Part shown: positions 1 through 11,500 of the stretch, in pieces
Layout: each line of letters starts with the position of its first letter
Position numbering within the stretch: position 1 is the stretch's first letter
NCBI RefSeq assembly: GCF_902167145.1
Contig: NC_050097.1
Span: 39,044,095-39,108,094, forward strand
Source of the DNA: Zea mays
Lineage: Eukaryota > Streptophyta > Magnoliopsida > Poales > Poaceae
Direction: 5' to 3'
DNA: 64,000 nucleotides
Program-made: the position numbers and the translations under genes
The notes under the pieces: model-generated
Seen by the model: only the letters and a program-made list of their open reading frames with translations
The model's database searches: none
Told to the model about the DNA's origin: nothing

Positions 1-1226
1 ATACGCCTTTGTATTTGAGCCATAACCTAATAAAAACCCTTCTACAGCTTTGGGAGCAAATTTGGAATTCCTACCTTTCTTCACTAGAATGTAGCATTTA
101 CTCCCAAATACACAAAAGTACGAAACGTTAGGTTTGTTACCGGTTAGGAGTTCGTACGACGTCTTCTTGAGGAGGCGATGAAGGTAGACTCGGTTTATGG
201 CGTGGCAAGCCGTGTTCACGGCTTCCGACCAAAACCGCTCGAGCGTCTTAAACTCTCCAAGCATCGTCCTTGCCATGTCTATGAGCATCCTATTCTTCCT
301 CTCTACAACACCGTTTTGCTGTGGTGTGTAGGGAGCGAAGAACTCATGCTTGATTCCTTCCTCCTCAAGGTACTCTTCCACTTGAAGGTTCTTGAACTCG
401 GATCCGTTGTCGCTCCTTATCTTCTTCACTTTGAGCTCAAATTCATTTTGAGCTCTCCTTAGGAAGCGCTTGAGGGTCCCTTGGGTTTCAGACTTATCCT
501 GCAAAAAGAATACCCAAGTGAAGCGGGAAAAGTCATCAACAATAACAAGACCATACTTACTTCCCCCGATGCTGAGGTAGGCGATGGGTTCGAAGAGGTC
601 TATATGCAGCAGCTCCTGGGGTCTTGATGTGGTCATCACATTCTTGCTGTGATGAGCATTTCCCACTTGTTTACCTGCTTGACAAGCTGCACAAGGTCTA
701 TCTTTTTCGAAAGTTACATTTGTTAGACCTAACACATGTTCTCCCTTTAGAAGTTTGTGAAGGTTCTTCATCCCCACATGTGCTAAACGGCGATGCCACA
801 ACCAGCCCATGCTAGTCTTAGCAATTAAGCATGCATCTAGACCAGCCTCCTCCTTTGCAAAATCAACTAAATAGAGTTTGCCGTCTAGTACACCCTTAAA
901 AGCTAGTGAACCATCACTCCTTCTAAAGACAGACACATCTACATTTGTAAATAAGCAATTATACTCCATATTACATAATTGACTAACGGACAACAAGTTA
1001 TACCCGAGCGATTCAACCAAAAACACATTAGATATGGAATGTTCGGATGAAATTGCTATCTTTCCTAGTCCTTTAACCTTGCCTTGATTCTTGTCACCGA
1101 ATATGATTGAATCTTGGGAATCTTTGTTCTTGACGTAGGAGGTGAACTTGTTCTTCTCCCCCGTCATGTGGTTTGTGCATCCGATGTCGATAATCCAGCT
1201 TGAGCCCCCGGATGCATAAACCTGCA
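1..1226 (-). CDS. pol: Sirevirus S1 pol, N-terminal fragment: protease and integrase
   Basis: Open minus-strand frame running from about 1226 off the left edge. In order it encodes the aspartic protease, a GAG-pre-integrase zinc region ([10 protein letters not shown]..., CAACQAGK), the integrase core with HIDLF and RSDNGSEF, and the VVERKNR glutamate. The protease catalytic triplet reads D-I-G at about 1183-1191, where S2 and most copia proteases have D-S-G; this should cripple cleavage of the polyprotein. The integrase also has HIDLFEP where S2 has HMDLFRP. No internal stop was seen in this stretch. The pol frame is the same as the gag frame, separated only by the gag stop, unlike S2 and S3. 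RT and RNase H are beyond the window. Confidence 0.85.
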
Positions 1227-1233
1227 AGGCAAA

Positions 1234-1505
1234 TTAGGCTTGGGTTTTAGGTACCCAACTCTTATTGGGTCCTACAAGGTTAGTAACAATAGCTTTAGGG
1301 ACCCAAATGCAAGTTTTGTCTCCCTTGCATTTTGCCCCTAATTTCCTAGCAATCACTTTCTTATTCTTCCTACAAATTGCAAAAGAAGCATTGCAAGCAT
1401 GGTAAATTGTAGAAGGTTCATTACTTAGTTTCCTAGGTACATGAACAACATTTCTCCTAGACATATGGTGAATAACACTTTTCCTAGACATATCTCTACT
1501 ATGCA
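1234..1505 (-). pseudogene. gag: Sirevirus S1 gag, C-terminal segment after the nested insertion
   Basis: Last roughly 90 codons of the S1 gag, with the conserved ending WVPKTQA then stop at 1234-1236. It is separated from the rest of gag by the LTR pair at 1506-2802, whose TSD ATGCA is at 1501-1505 and 2803-2807. The same C-terminal block, with ICRK, AKCKGDKTCIWVPK, occurs in S2 at 11749-11900, which shows this is the native end of gag. Its role in Sireviruses is structural (capsid precursor). Confidence 0.85.
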
Positions 1506-2141
1506 TGTTGGGGGCCTTCGGCTTCCGAAGGTCCTCAAAAACATGATTTAACAGTGTTTCTAGAGTATAATGTGTGAACAGGTATCTTCGGACTCGTATC
1601 AGAGAGGGAGAAGCTCAAAAGATACGAAGGTTGACACAGCGCCGAAGCTGTGAAGCAGGAAAGCTTCGGCATGTTCGCAGAAAAGGGAACCGACTTGAAG
1701 ATGAAAAGGCCATTTAGACCTCGATAGATTACTATAGAATTACCACCAAATGTAAAGGGCATGTATGTAATTTTGTATGGGTTGTACCCCGTGCCTATAA
1801 ATAGGTGAACAGTACCCCCGTACTGTTCACGCTGATTTGGTGTTCACTTTTGCGTCACGCTTGTACTTTCATTTCCTTCAAATTGGAGGTACATCTGTAA
1901 TTCAATGTTATTTTTATTTATATATAATAATGATATATGATGATCTACGTAATTCTTTATGTTTCTTGTAATTCATTCTTCGTCAATATGTAATGCATTT
2001 ATAAAGGTTCGCCCTTTGTGACCTTCGTCCGAAAATCATTATATCCCAAGGGAAATAATGCTTCGTAGGACGAAGGACTTAACCGATTAACATTTTCTAT
2101 GTTGCCTTGTTCTTGAAGCATTTGAGAACAAGTCCCCAACA
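1506..2141 (+). repeat. LTR copy 1 of the cinful-zeon-like remnant
   Basis: 636-bp LTR with TG...CA ends. TATA box TATAAATA at about 1797-1804, followed at once by an inverted repeat GAACAGTAC / GTACTGTTC (about 1807-1830). Same LTR family as 50690-51368 and 57384-58061, there in reverse orientation. Confidence 0.88.
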
Positions 2142-2171
2142 TTGGCGCCCACCTCCGGTGAACTCACTTCC
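2142..2171 (+). other. Residual primer-binding site stub
   Basis: TTGGCGCCCACCTCCGGTGA follows the first LTR directly, as in the zeon-like element (reverse strand, 57366-57383). It is the only internal sequence left. The tRNA partner was not determined; TGGCGCC is common to several tRNA 3' ends. Confidence 0.7.
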
Positions 2172-2802
2172 GGGGCCTTCGGCTTCCGAAGGTCCTCAAA
2201 AACATGATTTAACAGTGTTTCTAGAGTATAATGTGTGAACAGGTATCTTCGGACTCGTATCAGAGAGGGAGAAGCTCAAAAGATACGAAGGTTGACACAG
2301 CGCCGAAGCTGTGAAGCAGGAAAGCTTCGGCATGTTCGCAGAAAAGGGAACCGACTTGAAGATGAAAAGGCCATTTAGACCTCGATAGATTACTATAGAA
2401 TTACCACCAAATGTAAAGGGCATGTATGTAATTTTGTATGGGTTGTACCCCGTGCCTATAAATAGGTGAACAGTACCCCCGTACTGTTCACGCTGATTTG
2501 GTGTTCACTTTTGTGTCACGCTTGTACTTTCATTTCCTTCAAATTGGAGGTACATCTGTAATTCAATGTTATTTTTATTTATATATAATAATGATATATG
2601 ATGATCTACGTAATTCTTTATGTTTCTTGTAATTCATTCTTCGTCAATATGTAATGCATTTATAAAGGTTCGCCCTTTGTGACCTTCGTCCGAAAATCAT
2701 TATATCCCAAGGGAAATAATGCTTCGTAGGACGAAGGACTTAACCGATTAACATTTTCTATGTTGCCTTGTTCTTGAAGCATTTGAGAACAAGTCCCCAA
2801 CA
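2172..2802 (+). repeat. LTR copy 2 of the cinful-zeon-like remnant
   Basis: About 631 bp, missing the first few bases (TGTTG) of the LTR and otherwise nearly identical to 1506-2141. Ends CCCCAACA and is followed by the TSD ATGCA. TATAAATA at about 2458-2465. Confidence 0.86.
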
Positions 2803-4925
2803 ATGCATAAAGGAAGAACTTGAAGCAATCATGGCATGTGAATTATAAGCATCACAACTCCTATTATGATAAGCATTTCTAGCAAATTTTTTATCATAAA
2901 TGAATGCATGATTCTTTTGACTACTATTAGCCATAGGAGCCTTCCCCTTTTCCTTGTTGAAAATGGGAGCTCTTTGGCTTGTTAAGTTCTTGGCTTCCCT
3001 CTTGAAGCCAAGTCCATCCTTAATTGAGGGGTGTCTACCAATAGTGTAGGCATCCCTTGCAAATTTTAGTTTATCAAAGTCATTCTTTCTAGTCTTAAGT
3101 TGGGCATTAAGACTAGCCACTTCATCATTTAATTTGGAAATGGAAATTAAGTGTTCACTACAAGCATCAACATTAAAATCCTTACACCTATTGCATATCA
3201 CAACATGTTCTACACAAGAGCTTGATTTATTAGCTATTTCTAACTTAGTATTTAAATCATCATTAATACTCTTTAAGCTAGAAATAGATTCATGGCATGT
3301 AGATAATTCACATGTAAGCATTTCATTTCTTTTAACTTCTAAAGCAAGAGAATTTTGTGCATTAACAAATTTATCATGCTCTTCATATAAAAGACCCTCT
3401 TGTTTCTCTAACAATCTATTCTTCTCATTCAAAGCATCAATTAATTCATTGACCTTATCAATTTTGGTTCTATCTAGGCCTTTGAATAAGCTAGCGTAGT
3501 CTACTTCATCATCACTAGACTCATCATCACTTGAACAAGCATATGTAATGGTACTTCGAGTACTTACCTTCTTCTCCTTTGCCATGAGGCAGGTGTGATG
3601 CTCGTTGGGGAAGAGAGATGACTTGTTGAAGGCTGTGGCGGCGAGTCCTTCGTCGTCAGAGTCGGACGAAGAACAATCCGAGTCCCATTCTTTTCCAAGG
3701 TGTGCCTCGCCCTTAGCCTTCTTGTAAACCTTCTTGTTCTCTCTCTCTTCCCATTCTTTCCTTGTTCCTGGTCACTATCATTATCGGGACAGTTAGCAAT
3801 AAAGTGACCAATCTTACCACACTTGAAGCAGGAGCGCTTTCCCTTCGTCTTGCTCTTGTTGGGATGCTCCTTGCGACCTTTGAGCGCCGTCTTGAAGCGC
3901 TTGATGATGAGGGCCATTTCGTCCTCATTTAGCCCGACTGCCTCAACTTGCGCCACCTTGCTAGGTAGCGCCTCCCTGCTACTAGTTGCTTTGAGAGCAA
4001 CGGTTTGAGGCTCATAGATCGGCATTGGGCCATTCAACGCCTCATCAACATATCTTGCCTCCTTGATCATCATTCGCCCGCTTACAAACTTTCCGAGTAT
4101 TTCCTCGGGCGTCATCTTGATGTACCTAGGATTCTCACGAATAGAGTTTACAAGATGAGGATCAAGGACAGTGAAGGACCTTAGCATAAGTCGGACGACA
4201 TCATGGTCCGTCCATCTCGTGCTCCCATAGCTTCTTATCTTGTTGACCAGGGTCTTGAGCCTATTGTACGTTTGAGTTGGCTCCTCTCCCCTGATCATCG
4301 CGAACCTTCCTAGTTCACCTTCCACCAACTCCATCTTGGTGAGCATGGTGGCATCGTTCCCCTCATGCGAGATCTTGAGGGTGTCCCAGATTTGCTTGGC
4401 GTTATCCAAGCCGCTCACCTTATTGTATTCTTCCCTGCACAAGGATGCTAAGAGAACAGTAGTAGCTTGTGCATTTTTATGGATTTGTTCATTGATAAAC
4501 ATGGAATTATCCGAACTATCAAATTGCATTCCATTTTCTACTATTTCCCATATACTTGGGTGAAGAGAGAACAAATGGCAACACATTTTGTGACTCCAAA
4601 ATCCGTAGTCCTCTCCATCAAAGTGTGGAGGTTTATCAAGAGGAATGGAAAGCGAATGAGCATTGGAATTTTGCGGGATACGAGAATAATCGAAAGAAAA
4701 GTTCGAGTTAACCGTTTTCCTTTTCTCCTCGTATTCGTCGTCCTTTTGAGAAGAGGAAGATTCGTCGCTGTCGTAGTTGACAATCTTCTTGATGCGCCTC
4801 TTCTTCTTTCCATCCTTCTTCTTTTGACTCGAGCCAGAGTCATTGGCTTTGTCGTCCCTCGGCTCATTGAAGATGGACTCCTTCTCATTGTCGTTGACCA
4901 CCATCCCCTTTCCCTTAGGATCCAT
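2803..4925 (-). pseudogene. gag: Sirevirus S1 gag, main part
   Basis: Gag precursor starting at ATG 4925 (MDPKGKGMVV...) shortly after the PBS. Order: charged low-complexity N-terminus, gag domain (DYGFWSHKM, IWDTLKISHEG, WTDHDVVRLMLRSF), CCHC zinc knuckle CFKCGKIGHFIANC, acidic SDSD region, then a long coiled coil of the Sirevirus type (3585 downward). A frameshift lies around 3740-3770: the first frame runs to a stop at 3564 while the native continuation, from MAKEKKVST at 3585, is in another frame. The 3' part is cut by the LTR pair at 1506-2802. Together with the altered protease this copy is defective. Confidence 0.88.
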
Positions 4926-4961
4926 CTCTTCGGGCGATTAGTCCCTTTCGTGAAGAGAACG

Positions 4962-4973
4962 GCTCCGATACCA
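4962..4973 (-). other. Primer-binding site of S1
   Basis: On the minus strand TGGTATCGGAGC, two bases inside the 5' LTR edge; it resembles the initiator-methionine tRNA complement used by most plant copia elements. Confidence 0.75.
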
Positions 4974-4975
4974 AT

Positions 4976-6198
4976 TGAGAGCACCTAGAGGGGGGGTGAA
5001 TAGGTGATCCTGTAAAAACTTAAAACTTAAAGCCACAAAGCTTGGTTAAGTGTTAGCACAATTTTAAATCACATGGCTAAGGACTAAGCTCGTGTGAAAC
5101 ACAATGGTCACAGTGAAAAACAAGCACACGAGACACGATGATTTATCCCGTGGTTCGGCCAAGTAAAACACTTGCCTACTCCATGTTGTGGCGTCCCAAT
5201 GGACAAGAGTTGCACTCAACTCCTCTCAAGTGATCCAATGATCAACTTGAATACCACAGTGTTCTTCTTTCTTTACTCTTTCCCGTTTGCGAGGAATCTC
5301 CACAACTTGGAGTCTCTCGCCCTTACAATAAGGATCAAAGTGAAAGCACTAGAGTAAGGGAGGGAAGCAACACACACAAATCCACAACAATACAGCTCAA
5401 ATGAATAGCACAAAGTTCACCACTAAAACGGAGCTCAAATCACTAAGAATGTCAATCGAGTGCGCAAAGACGGAGTGTGAATGATCAAGAATGCTCAAAG
5501 TATGCTTGGTGGTTTCCTCCATGCGCCTAGGGGTCCCTTTTATAGCCCCAAGGCAGCTAGGAGCCGTTGAAAGCAATCCGGGAAGGTAATCCTTGCCTTC
5601 TGTCGGGTGGTGCACCGGACAGTCCGGTGCACCATCGGACAGGCACTGTTCAGTGTCCAGTGCTGATTGCTTTCCTAATCTGGCGCAGCCGACCGTTGAA
5701 GATTTGGAGCCGTTGGCACACCAGACACTGTCCGGTGCACACCGGACAGTCCGGTGCCCCCATCAGACCGTTGGCTCGGCCACACGCCACGCGCGGATTG
5801 CGCGGCCGACCGTTGGCTCGGCCGACCGTTGGCTCACCGGACAGTCCGGTGCACCACCGGACAGTCCGGTGATTTTTAGCCGTACGCCGCCGATGAAATT
5901 CCGAGAGTGGCCAGTTTGACCAAAGCCAGCCTGGCACACCGGACACTGTCCGGTGCACCCAGACTACGCAGAGTCTTGGCTGTTCCAGCCAAGTCTTTTT
6001 CCTTTTGCTTTTTCTCTAATTCTAGCACTTAGACAAATATGTTAGTACACAAGAAAACAATGTACCAAGTCTAGAATCATACCTTATTGATGATTTGCAC
6101 TTCATCCACCATTTTGCACAATTTAGACTTAAGCCATTTGTGTTGGGCATTTAATCACCAAAATACTTAGAAATGGCCCAAGGGCACATTTCCTTTCA
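4976..6198 (-). repeat. 5' LTR of Sirevirus S1
   Basis: 1223 bp, plus-strand ends TGAGAGCACC and TTTCCTTTCA. Contains clusters of the Sirevirus palindrome CACCGGACAGTCCGGTG and its CACTG-spaced variant at about 5610-5660, 5720-5760, 5835-5875 and 5935-5960. Related to, but clearly diverged from, the S2 LTRs. The boundary with the Huck-like polyprotein is sharp at 6198/6199. Confidence 0.9.
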
Positions 6199-6529
6199 GT
6201 CCCTCAGACATGCCCGACATACCGAGGGATGTCGCTGAGCACTCGCTGGACATCCGAGCCGATGCCCGACCCGTGAAGCAGCACCTACGCCGTTTTGATG
6301 AAGAAAAGCGCAGGGCCATAAGCGAGGAGGTCCACAAGCTGATGGTTGCAGGGTTCATCAAAGAGGTATTCCATCCTGAATGGTTAGCTAACCCTGTGCT
6401 TGTGAAAAAGAAAGGTGGGAAATGGAGGATGTGCGTCGACTACATCGGGTTGAATAAAGCATGTCTGAAGGTTCCCTACCCTTTGCCTCGCATCGATCAA
6501 ATTGTGGACTCCACTGCTGGGTGCGAAAC
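6199..6529 (+). pseudogene. pol: Huck-like reverse transcriptase, N-terminal piece
   Basis: Open plus-strand frame with the start of a gypsy RT: DIRADARPVKQ, FIKEVFHPEWLANPVLV, WRMCVDY, LNKACLKVPYPLPRIDQIVD. The frame stops at the S2 LTR and resumes exactly at 15471 once one TSD copy is removed, giving the LDAYSGYHQI box. It polymerises cDNA in an intact element; here it is physically split by 8.9 kb. Confidence 0.9.
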
Positions 6530-7747
6530 AGTGAGCACCTAGAGGGGGGGGTGAATAGGTGATCTTGTAACACTTCAAAAACTTAAGCCACAAAACTTGG
6601 TTACTTGTTAGCACAGTAATTTGCCAAGTGGCTAGAGAAGGATCTCAACACAACACAATAACCAAGAGATATCAATCACAGAGATGGCACATTGGTTATC
6701 CCGTGGTTCGGCCAAGACCAACTCTTGCCTACTCCACGTTGTGGCGTCCCAACGGACGAGGGTTGCAATCAACCCCTCTCAAGTGGTCCAAAGACCAACT
6801 TGAATACCACGGTGTTGCTTTGCTTCTCTTAATCCCGTTTGCGAGGAATCTCCACAGCTTGGAGCCTCTCGTCCTTACACAAGATGTTCACGAAGAATCA
6901 CAGAGCAAGGGAGGGATTAGCAACTCACACACGACACAAAGATCACAACGAATACGCACACGCAAAACCCAGACTTGAGCTCAAGAGACTAGCACACTAG
7001 AACGGAGCTCAAATCACTAGAATGTCGAACAAGTGCGCAAGAATGAAGTGTGAGTGATCAATGATGCTCAAAGGATGCTTGGTTTTGCTCCTCCATGCGC
7101 CTAGGGGTCCCTTTTATAGCCCCAAGGCAGCTAAGAGCCGTTGAGCACAAATCTGGAAAGCCATTCTTGCCTTCTGTCATCGGGGGCACCGGACAGTCCG
7201 GTGCACACCGGACACTGTCCGGTGCCTGATTTCCTTCCTTAAATGGCGAAGCCGACCGTTGGCAGACTTGGAGCCGTTGGCGCACCGGACATGTCCGGTG
7301 CACACCGGACAGTCCGGTGACATCTTCTAGCCGTTGGCTCAGCCATGTGTCTTGCGCAGATTGCGCGGCCGACCGTTGGCCCGGCCGACCGTTGGCTCAC
7401 CGGACAGTCCGGTGCACACCAGACAGTCCGGTGAATTTTAGCCGTACGTCGCCGGTGAATTCCCGAGAGCGGCCACTTCGCTCGAGCCAGCCTGGCGCAC
7501 CGGACACTGTCCGGTGCTCCTAGACTCAGCAGATTCTTGGCTGCTCGAGCCAAGACATTTCCAATTGAATTTTTCCTGTTTCCAGCACTTAGACACAATA
7601 CATTAGTCCATAAAACAATGTACTAAGTCTGAGAAACATACCTTTATTCTTGATTTGTACTTTGTCCACCTTTTTACACTTAGACACTTGTGTTGGACTA
7701 AATCACCAAAACACTTAGAAATGGCCCAAGGGCACATTTCCCTTTCA
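6530..7747 (-). repeat. 3' LTR of Sirevirus S2
   Basis: 1218 bp. The outer end reads AGTGAGCACC where the other LTR has TGTGAGCACC, so the terminal TG/CA pair is mutated. Palindromes at about 7188-7228, 7281-7320, 7397-7435 and 7497-7518. Inner edge TTTCCCTTTCA abuts the PPT. Confidence 0.92.
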
Positions 7748-8535
7748 ATCTCCCCCTTTTTGGTGATTTATGCCAACACATCATTAAGCAAGTAGAACAA
7801 GTACAAAAACAATTCAAATAAGAACTCAAAATTGTTTTGATTCAATTTGACATATATGGATCACTCTATGCCACCACTTGGTTTGTTTTTGCAAATCAAA
7901 CTCAAATTCCTATCTCTAAGTCAAAACCACTTGTAGAGACATAAAGAGAGGTTTTCCAAAGAATTTGATCAAGGATTTCAAAAACTCCCCCTTTTTCCCA
8001 TATTCAGCACTTCTCCCCACAAGAGGCCAACTTTTGACATAAAAGACAATAAAAGAGTTTTGACAAACCAAAAGCTCTAATCTACTATTTTCAAAATTTC
8101 TCAAGTGGTAGCTGATCCATTTATTGCTTTGGCCTTTATTTTCTCCCCCTTTGGCATCAAGCACCAAAACGGGATCAATCTTGGCCCTTTAACCCCATTG
8201 CCTCACCAAAATCTTCAACTAAGAGCAAATAGGCAATAAGAGTATAAAGATGAACTTGGAAGAGTTACTCTTTTCATCGGAGTGCAGTGAAAGTCTTGCA
8301 TGGTCCAAGTCCACCTTTTTCCCTTTCAATTATCCTTGGAGACTAAAACAACCAAACTCAAGTACATGGTTAGTCTCAAAGGGTCAAGTTGTAGCACAGC
8401 TCCCCCTAAATATGTGCATCACTTGCAAACAGGACTTGTGAGGTCCAGGGAGTGTTTGTACAACTTGAGCACCACAATAAGCAATAAAATGCAGAATGAA
8501 CATGATCAAAAGCATAAACACATGTATGCTACATT
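7748..8535 (-). other. S2 3' untranslated region with repeated PPT-like tracts
   Basis: About 790 bp between the pol stop and the 3' LTR. The LTR-proximal tract reads on the minus strand as AAAAAGGGGGAGAT, the expected polypurine tract. Similar CTCCCCCTTT tracts (plus strand) recur at about 7984, 8143 and 8400. Multiple PPT copies are a known feature of Sireviruses. No gene is supported here. Confidence 0.75.
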
Positions 8536-11500
8536 TCAATCCAAGTTCCGCGAATCTAAGATATTGAGCTCACTACGCAGCCTGCAAAAGGTCTTCTCAT
8601 CTAGAGGCTTGGTAAAGATATCGGCTAGCTGGTTCTCGGTGCTAACATGAAACACTTCGATATCCCCTTTTGCTGGTGGTCTCTCAAAAAGTGATGCCGG
8701 ATGTCAATGTGCTTTGTGCGGCTGTGCTCAACAGGATTTTCCGCTATTCGGATAGCACTCTCATTATCACATAGGAGTGGGACTTTGCTCAGATTGTAGC
8801 CAAAGTCCCTGAGGGTTTGCCTCATCCAAAGTAGTTGCGCGCAACACTGTCCTGCGGCAACGTACTCGACCTCAGCGGTGGATAGGGCAACGGAGGTTTG
8901 TTTCTTAGAGTTCCATGACACCAGGGACCTTCCTAAGAATTGGCACGTCCCTGATGTACTCTTCCTATCGACCTTACATCCAGCATAGTCGGAATCTGAG
9001 TACCCAATCAAGTCAAAGTTAGACCCCTTTGGATACCAGATCCCGAAGCAAGGCGTAGCGACTAAATATCGAAGAATTCGCTTCACAGCCACTAAGTGAC
9101 ACTCCTTCGGATCGGATTGAAATCTAGCACACATGCATACGCTAAGCATAATATCCGGTCTACTAGCACATAAATAAAGCAAAGAACCTATCATGGACCG
9201 GTATGCTTTTTGATCAACGGACTTACCTCCTTTGTTGAGGTCGGTGTGTCCGTCGGTTCCCATCGGCGTCTTTGCGGGCTTGGCGTCCTTCATCCCAAAC
9301 CTCTTTAGCAAATCTTGTGTGTACTTCGTTTGGGAGATGAAGGTGCCGTCCTTGAGTTGCTTCACTTGGAACCCAAGGAAGTAGGTCAACTCGCCCATCA
9401 TCGACATCTCGAATTTCTGCGTCATCACCCTGCTAAACTCTTCACAAGACTTTTGGTTAGTAGAACCAAATATTATGTCATCGACATAAATTTGGCACAC
9501 AAAAAGATCATCATCGCAAGTCTTAGTAAAAAGAGTTGGATCGGCTTTCCCAACCTTGAAAGCATTAGCAATTAAAAAGTCTCTAAGGCATTCATACCAT
9601 GCTCTTGGGGCTTGCTTAAGTCCATAGAGCGCCTTATAGAGCTTACACACGTGGTCGGGGTACCGTTCATCCTCGAAGCCAGGGGGTTGCTCCACGTACA
9701 CCTCCTCCTTGATCGGCCCGTTGAGGAAAGCGCTCTTCACATCCATTTGGTACAACCTGAAAGAATGGTGAGCGGCATATGCTAGCAAGATGCGAATTGA
9801 CTCTAGCCTAGCCACAGGAGCAAAAGTCTCTTCAAAGTCCAAACCTACGACTTGGGCATAACCTTTTGCCACAAGTTGAGCCTTGTTCCTCGTCACCACC
9901 CCGTGCTCGTCCTGTTTGTTGCGGAACACCCACTTGGTTCCCACAACATTTTGCTTGGGACGAGGCACCAATGTCCAAACTTCATTGCGCTTGAAGTTGT
10001 TGAGTTCCTCCTGCATGGCCAACACCCAGTCCGGATCTAGCAAGGCCTCTTCTACCCTGAAAGGCTCAATAGAAGAGACAAAAGAGTAATGCTCACAAAA
10101 ATTAACTAATCTCGAGCGAGTAGTTACTCCCTTGCTAATATCACCTAATATCTGGTCGACGGGATGATCCCTTTGAATCGTCGCTCGAACTTGGGTTAGA
10201 GGTGCCTGAGGTGCTTCTTCCTCTTCAACTTGAACATCCTGTGCTCCCCCTTGATCATGCGCCTCCACTTGAGGTACCTGTTCGTCGCCTTGGGTTGGGG
10301 GATGCACCATAGTTGAGGAAGATGGTTGATCTTGCTCCAAATGTTCTTGAGGCCGTACATCTCCAATCGCCATGGTGCGTATCGCGGCCGTTGGAACGTC
10401 TTCTTCATCTACATCATCAAGATCAACAACTTGCTCTCTTGGAGAGCCATTAGTCTCATCAAATACAACGTCGCTAGAGACTTCAACCAAACCCGATGAT
10501 TTGTTGAAGACCCTATACGCCTTTGTATTTGAATCATAACCTAATAAAAACCCTTCTACGGCTTTGGGAGCAAATTTGGAATTCCTACCCTTCTTCACTA
10601 GAATGTAGCATTTACTCCCAAAAACACGAAAATACGATACATTAGGTTTGTTACCGGTCAGCAGCTCATACGACGTCTTCTTGAGGATGCGGTGAAGGTA
10701 GACCCTGTTGATGGCGTGGCAAGCTGTGTTCACGGCTTCCGACCAAAAGCACTCGGGGGTCTTGAATTCTCCAAGCATAGTCCTCGCCATATCTATGAGC
10801 GTCCTGTTCTTTCTCTCTACCACACCATTTTGCTGAGGTGTGTAGGGAGCGGAGAACTCGTGCTTGATCCCCTCCTCCTCAAGAAACTCCTCCACTTGAA
10901 GGTTCTTGAATTCGGACCCGTTGTCGCTCCTTATCTTCTTCACCTTGAGCTCAAACTCATTTTGAGCTCTCCTTAGGAAGCGCTTGAGGGTCCCTTGGGT
11001 TTCAGACTTATCCTGCAAAAAGAACACCCAAGTGAAGCGGGAAAAGTCATCAACGATAACTAGACCATACTTACTTCCTCCTATGCTCAGATAGGCGACG
11101 GGTCTGAAGAGGTCCATATGTAGCAGCTCCAGAGGTCTTGATGTTGTCATCACATTTTTGGTGTGATGAGAGCCTCCCACCTGTTTCCCTGCTTGACAAG
11201 CTGCACAAGGTCTATCTTTTTCGAAATGAACATTGGTTAGACCTATCACGTGTTCTCCCTTTAGAAGCTTGTGGAGGTTCTTCATCCCCACATGTGCTAA
11301 GCGGCGATGCCACAGCCAGCCCATGCAAGTCTTAGCCATTAAGCATGCATCTAGACCGGCCTCTTCTTTTGCAAAATCAACTAAGTAAAGCTTGCCGTCT
11401 AGTATACCCTTAAAAGCTAGTGAACCATCACATCTTCTAAAGACAGACACATCTATATTTGTAAACAAACAGTTATATCCCATATTGCATAATTGACTAA

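Larger units (their letters stand above)
1506..2802 (+). mobile_element. cinful-zeon-like gypsy remnant: LTR, 30-bp internal stub, LTR
   Basis: Two near-identical direct repeats, 1506-2141 (starts TGTTGGGGGCC, ends CCCCAACA) and 2172-2802, flank only about 30 bp of internal sequence beginning TTGGCGCCCACC, the same PBS stub found in the zeon-like element at 57.4 kb. The two LTRs differ at one base I could see (1852 region, GCG versus GTG) and the second lacks its first few bases. The pair is bounded by a perfect TSD ATGCA (1501-1505, 2803-2807). All coding sequence has been lost. Plus orientation, inferred from the PBS side. Confidence 0.9.
1..6198 (-). mobile_element. Sirevirus S1 (Opie/Ji-type Ty1/copia), 5' two-thirds, runs off left edge
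   Basis: Minus-strand LTR retrotransposon read from high to low coordinate: 5' LTR (4976-6198), initiator-Met-type PBS (4962-4973), gag (4925 down to 1234) and the start of pol (1226 down to the window edge). The 3' half lies outside the window. It is inserted in the Huck-like polyprotein, whose reverse transcriptase resumes at 6199. The expected 5-bp TSD would be GTCCC (6199-6203), but the other copy is off-window. It carries a nested cinful-zeon-like LTR pair at 1506-2802. Family call rests on the long coiled-coil gag, LTR palindromes and pol similarity to the other two Sireviruses here. Confidence 0.9.

Noticed and set aside
178..462. Plus-strand ORF of 94 codons (also at 10692-10976)
   Set aside because: Mirror frame of the Sirevirus integrase on the minus strand; the same shadow occurs in S1 and S2.
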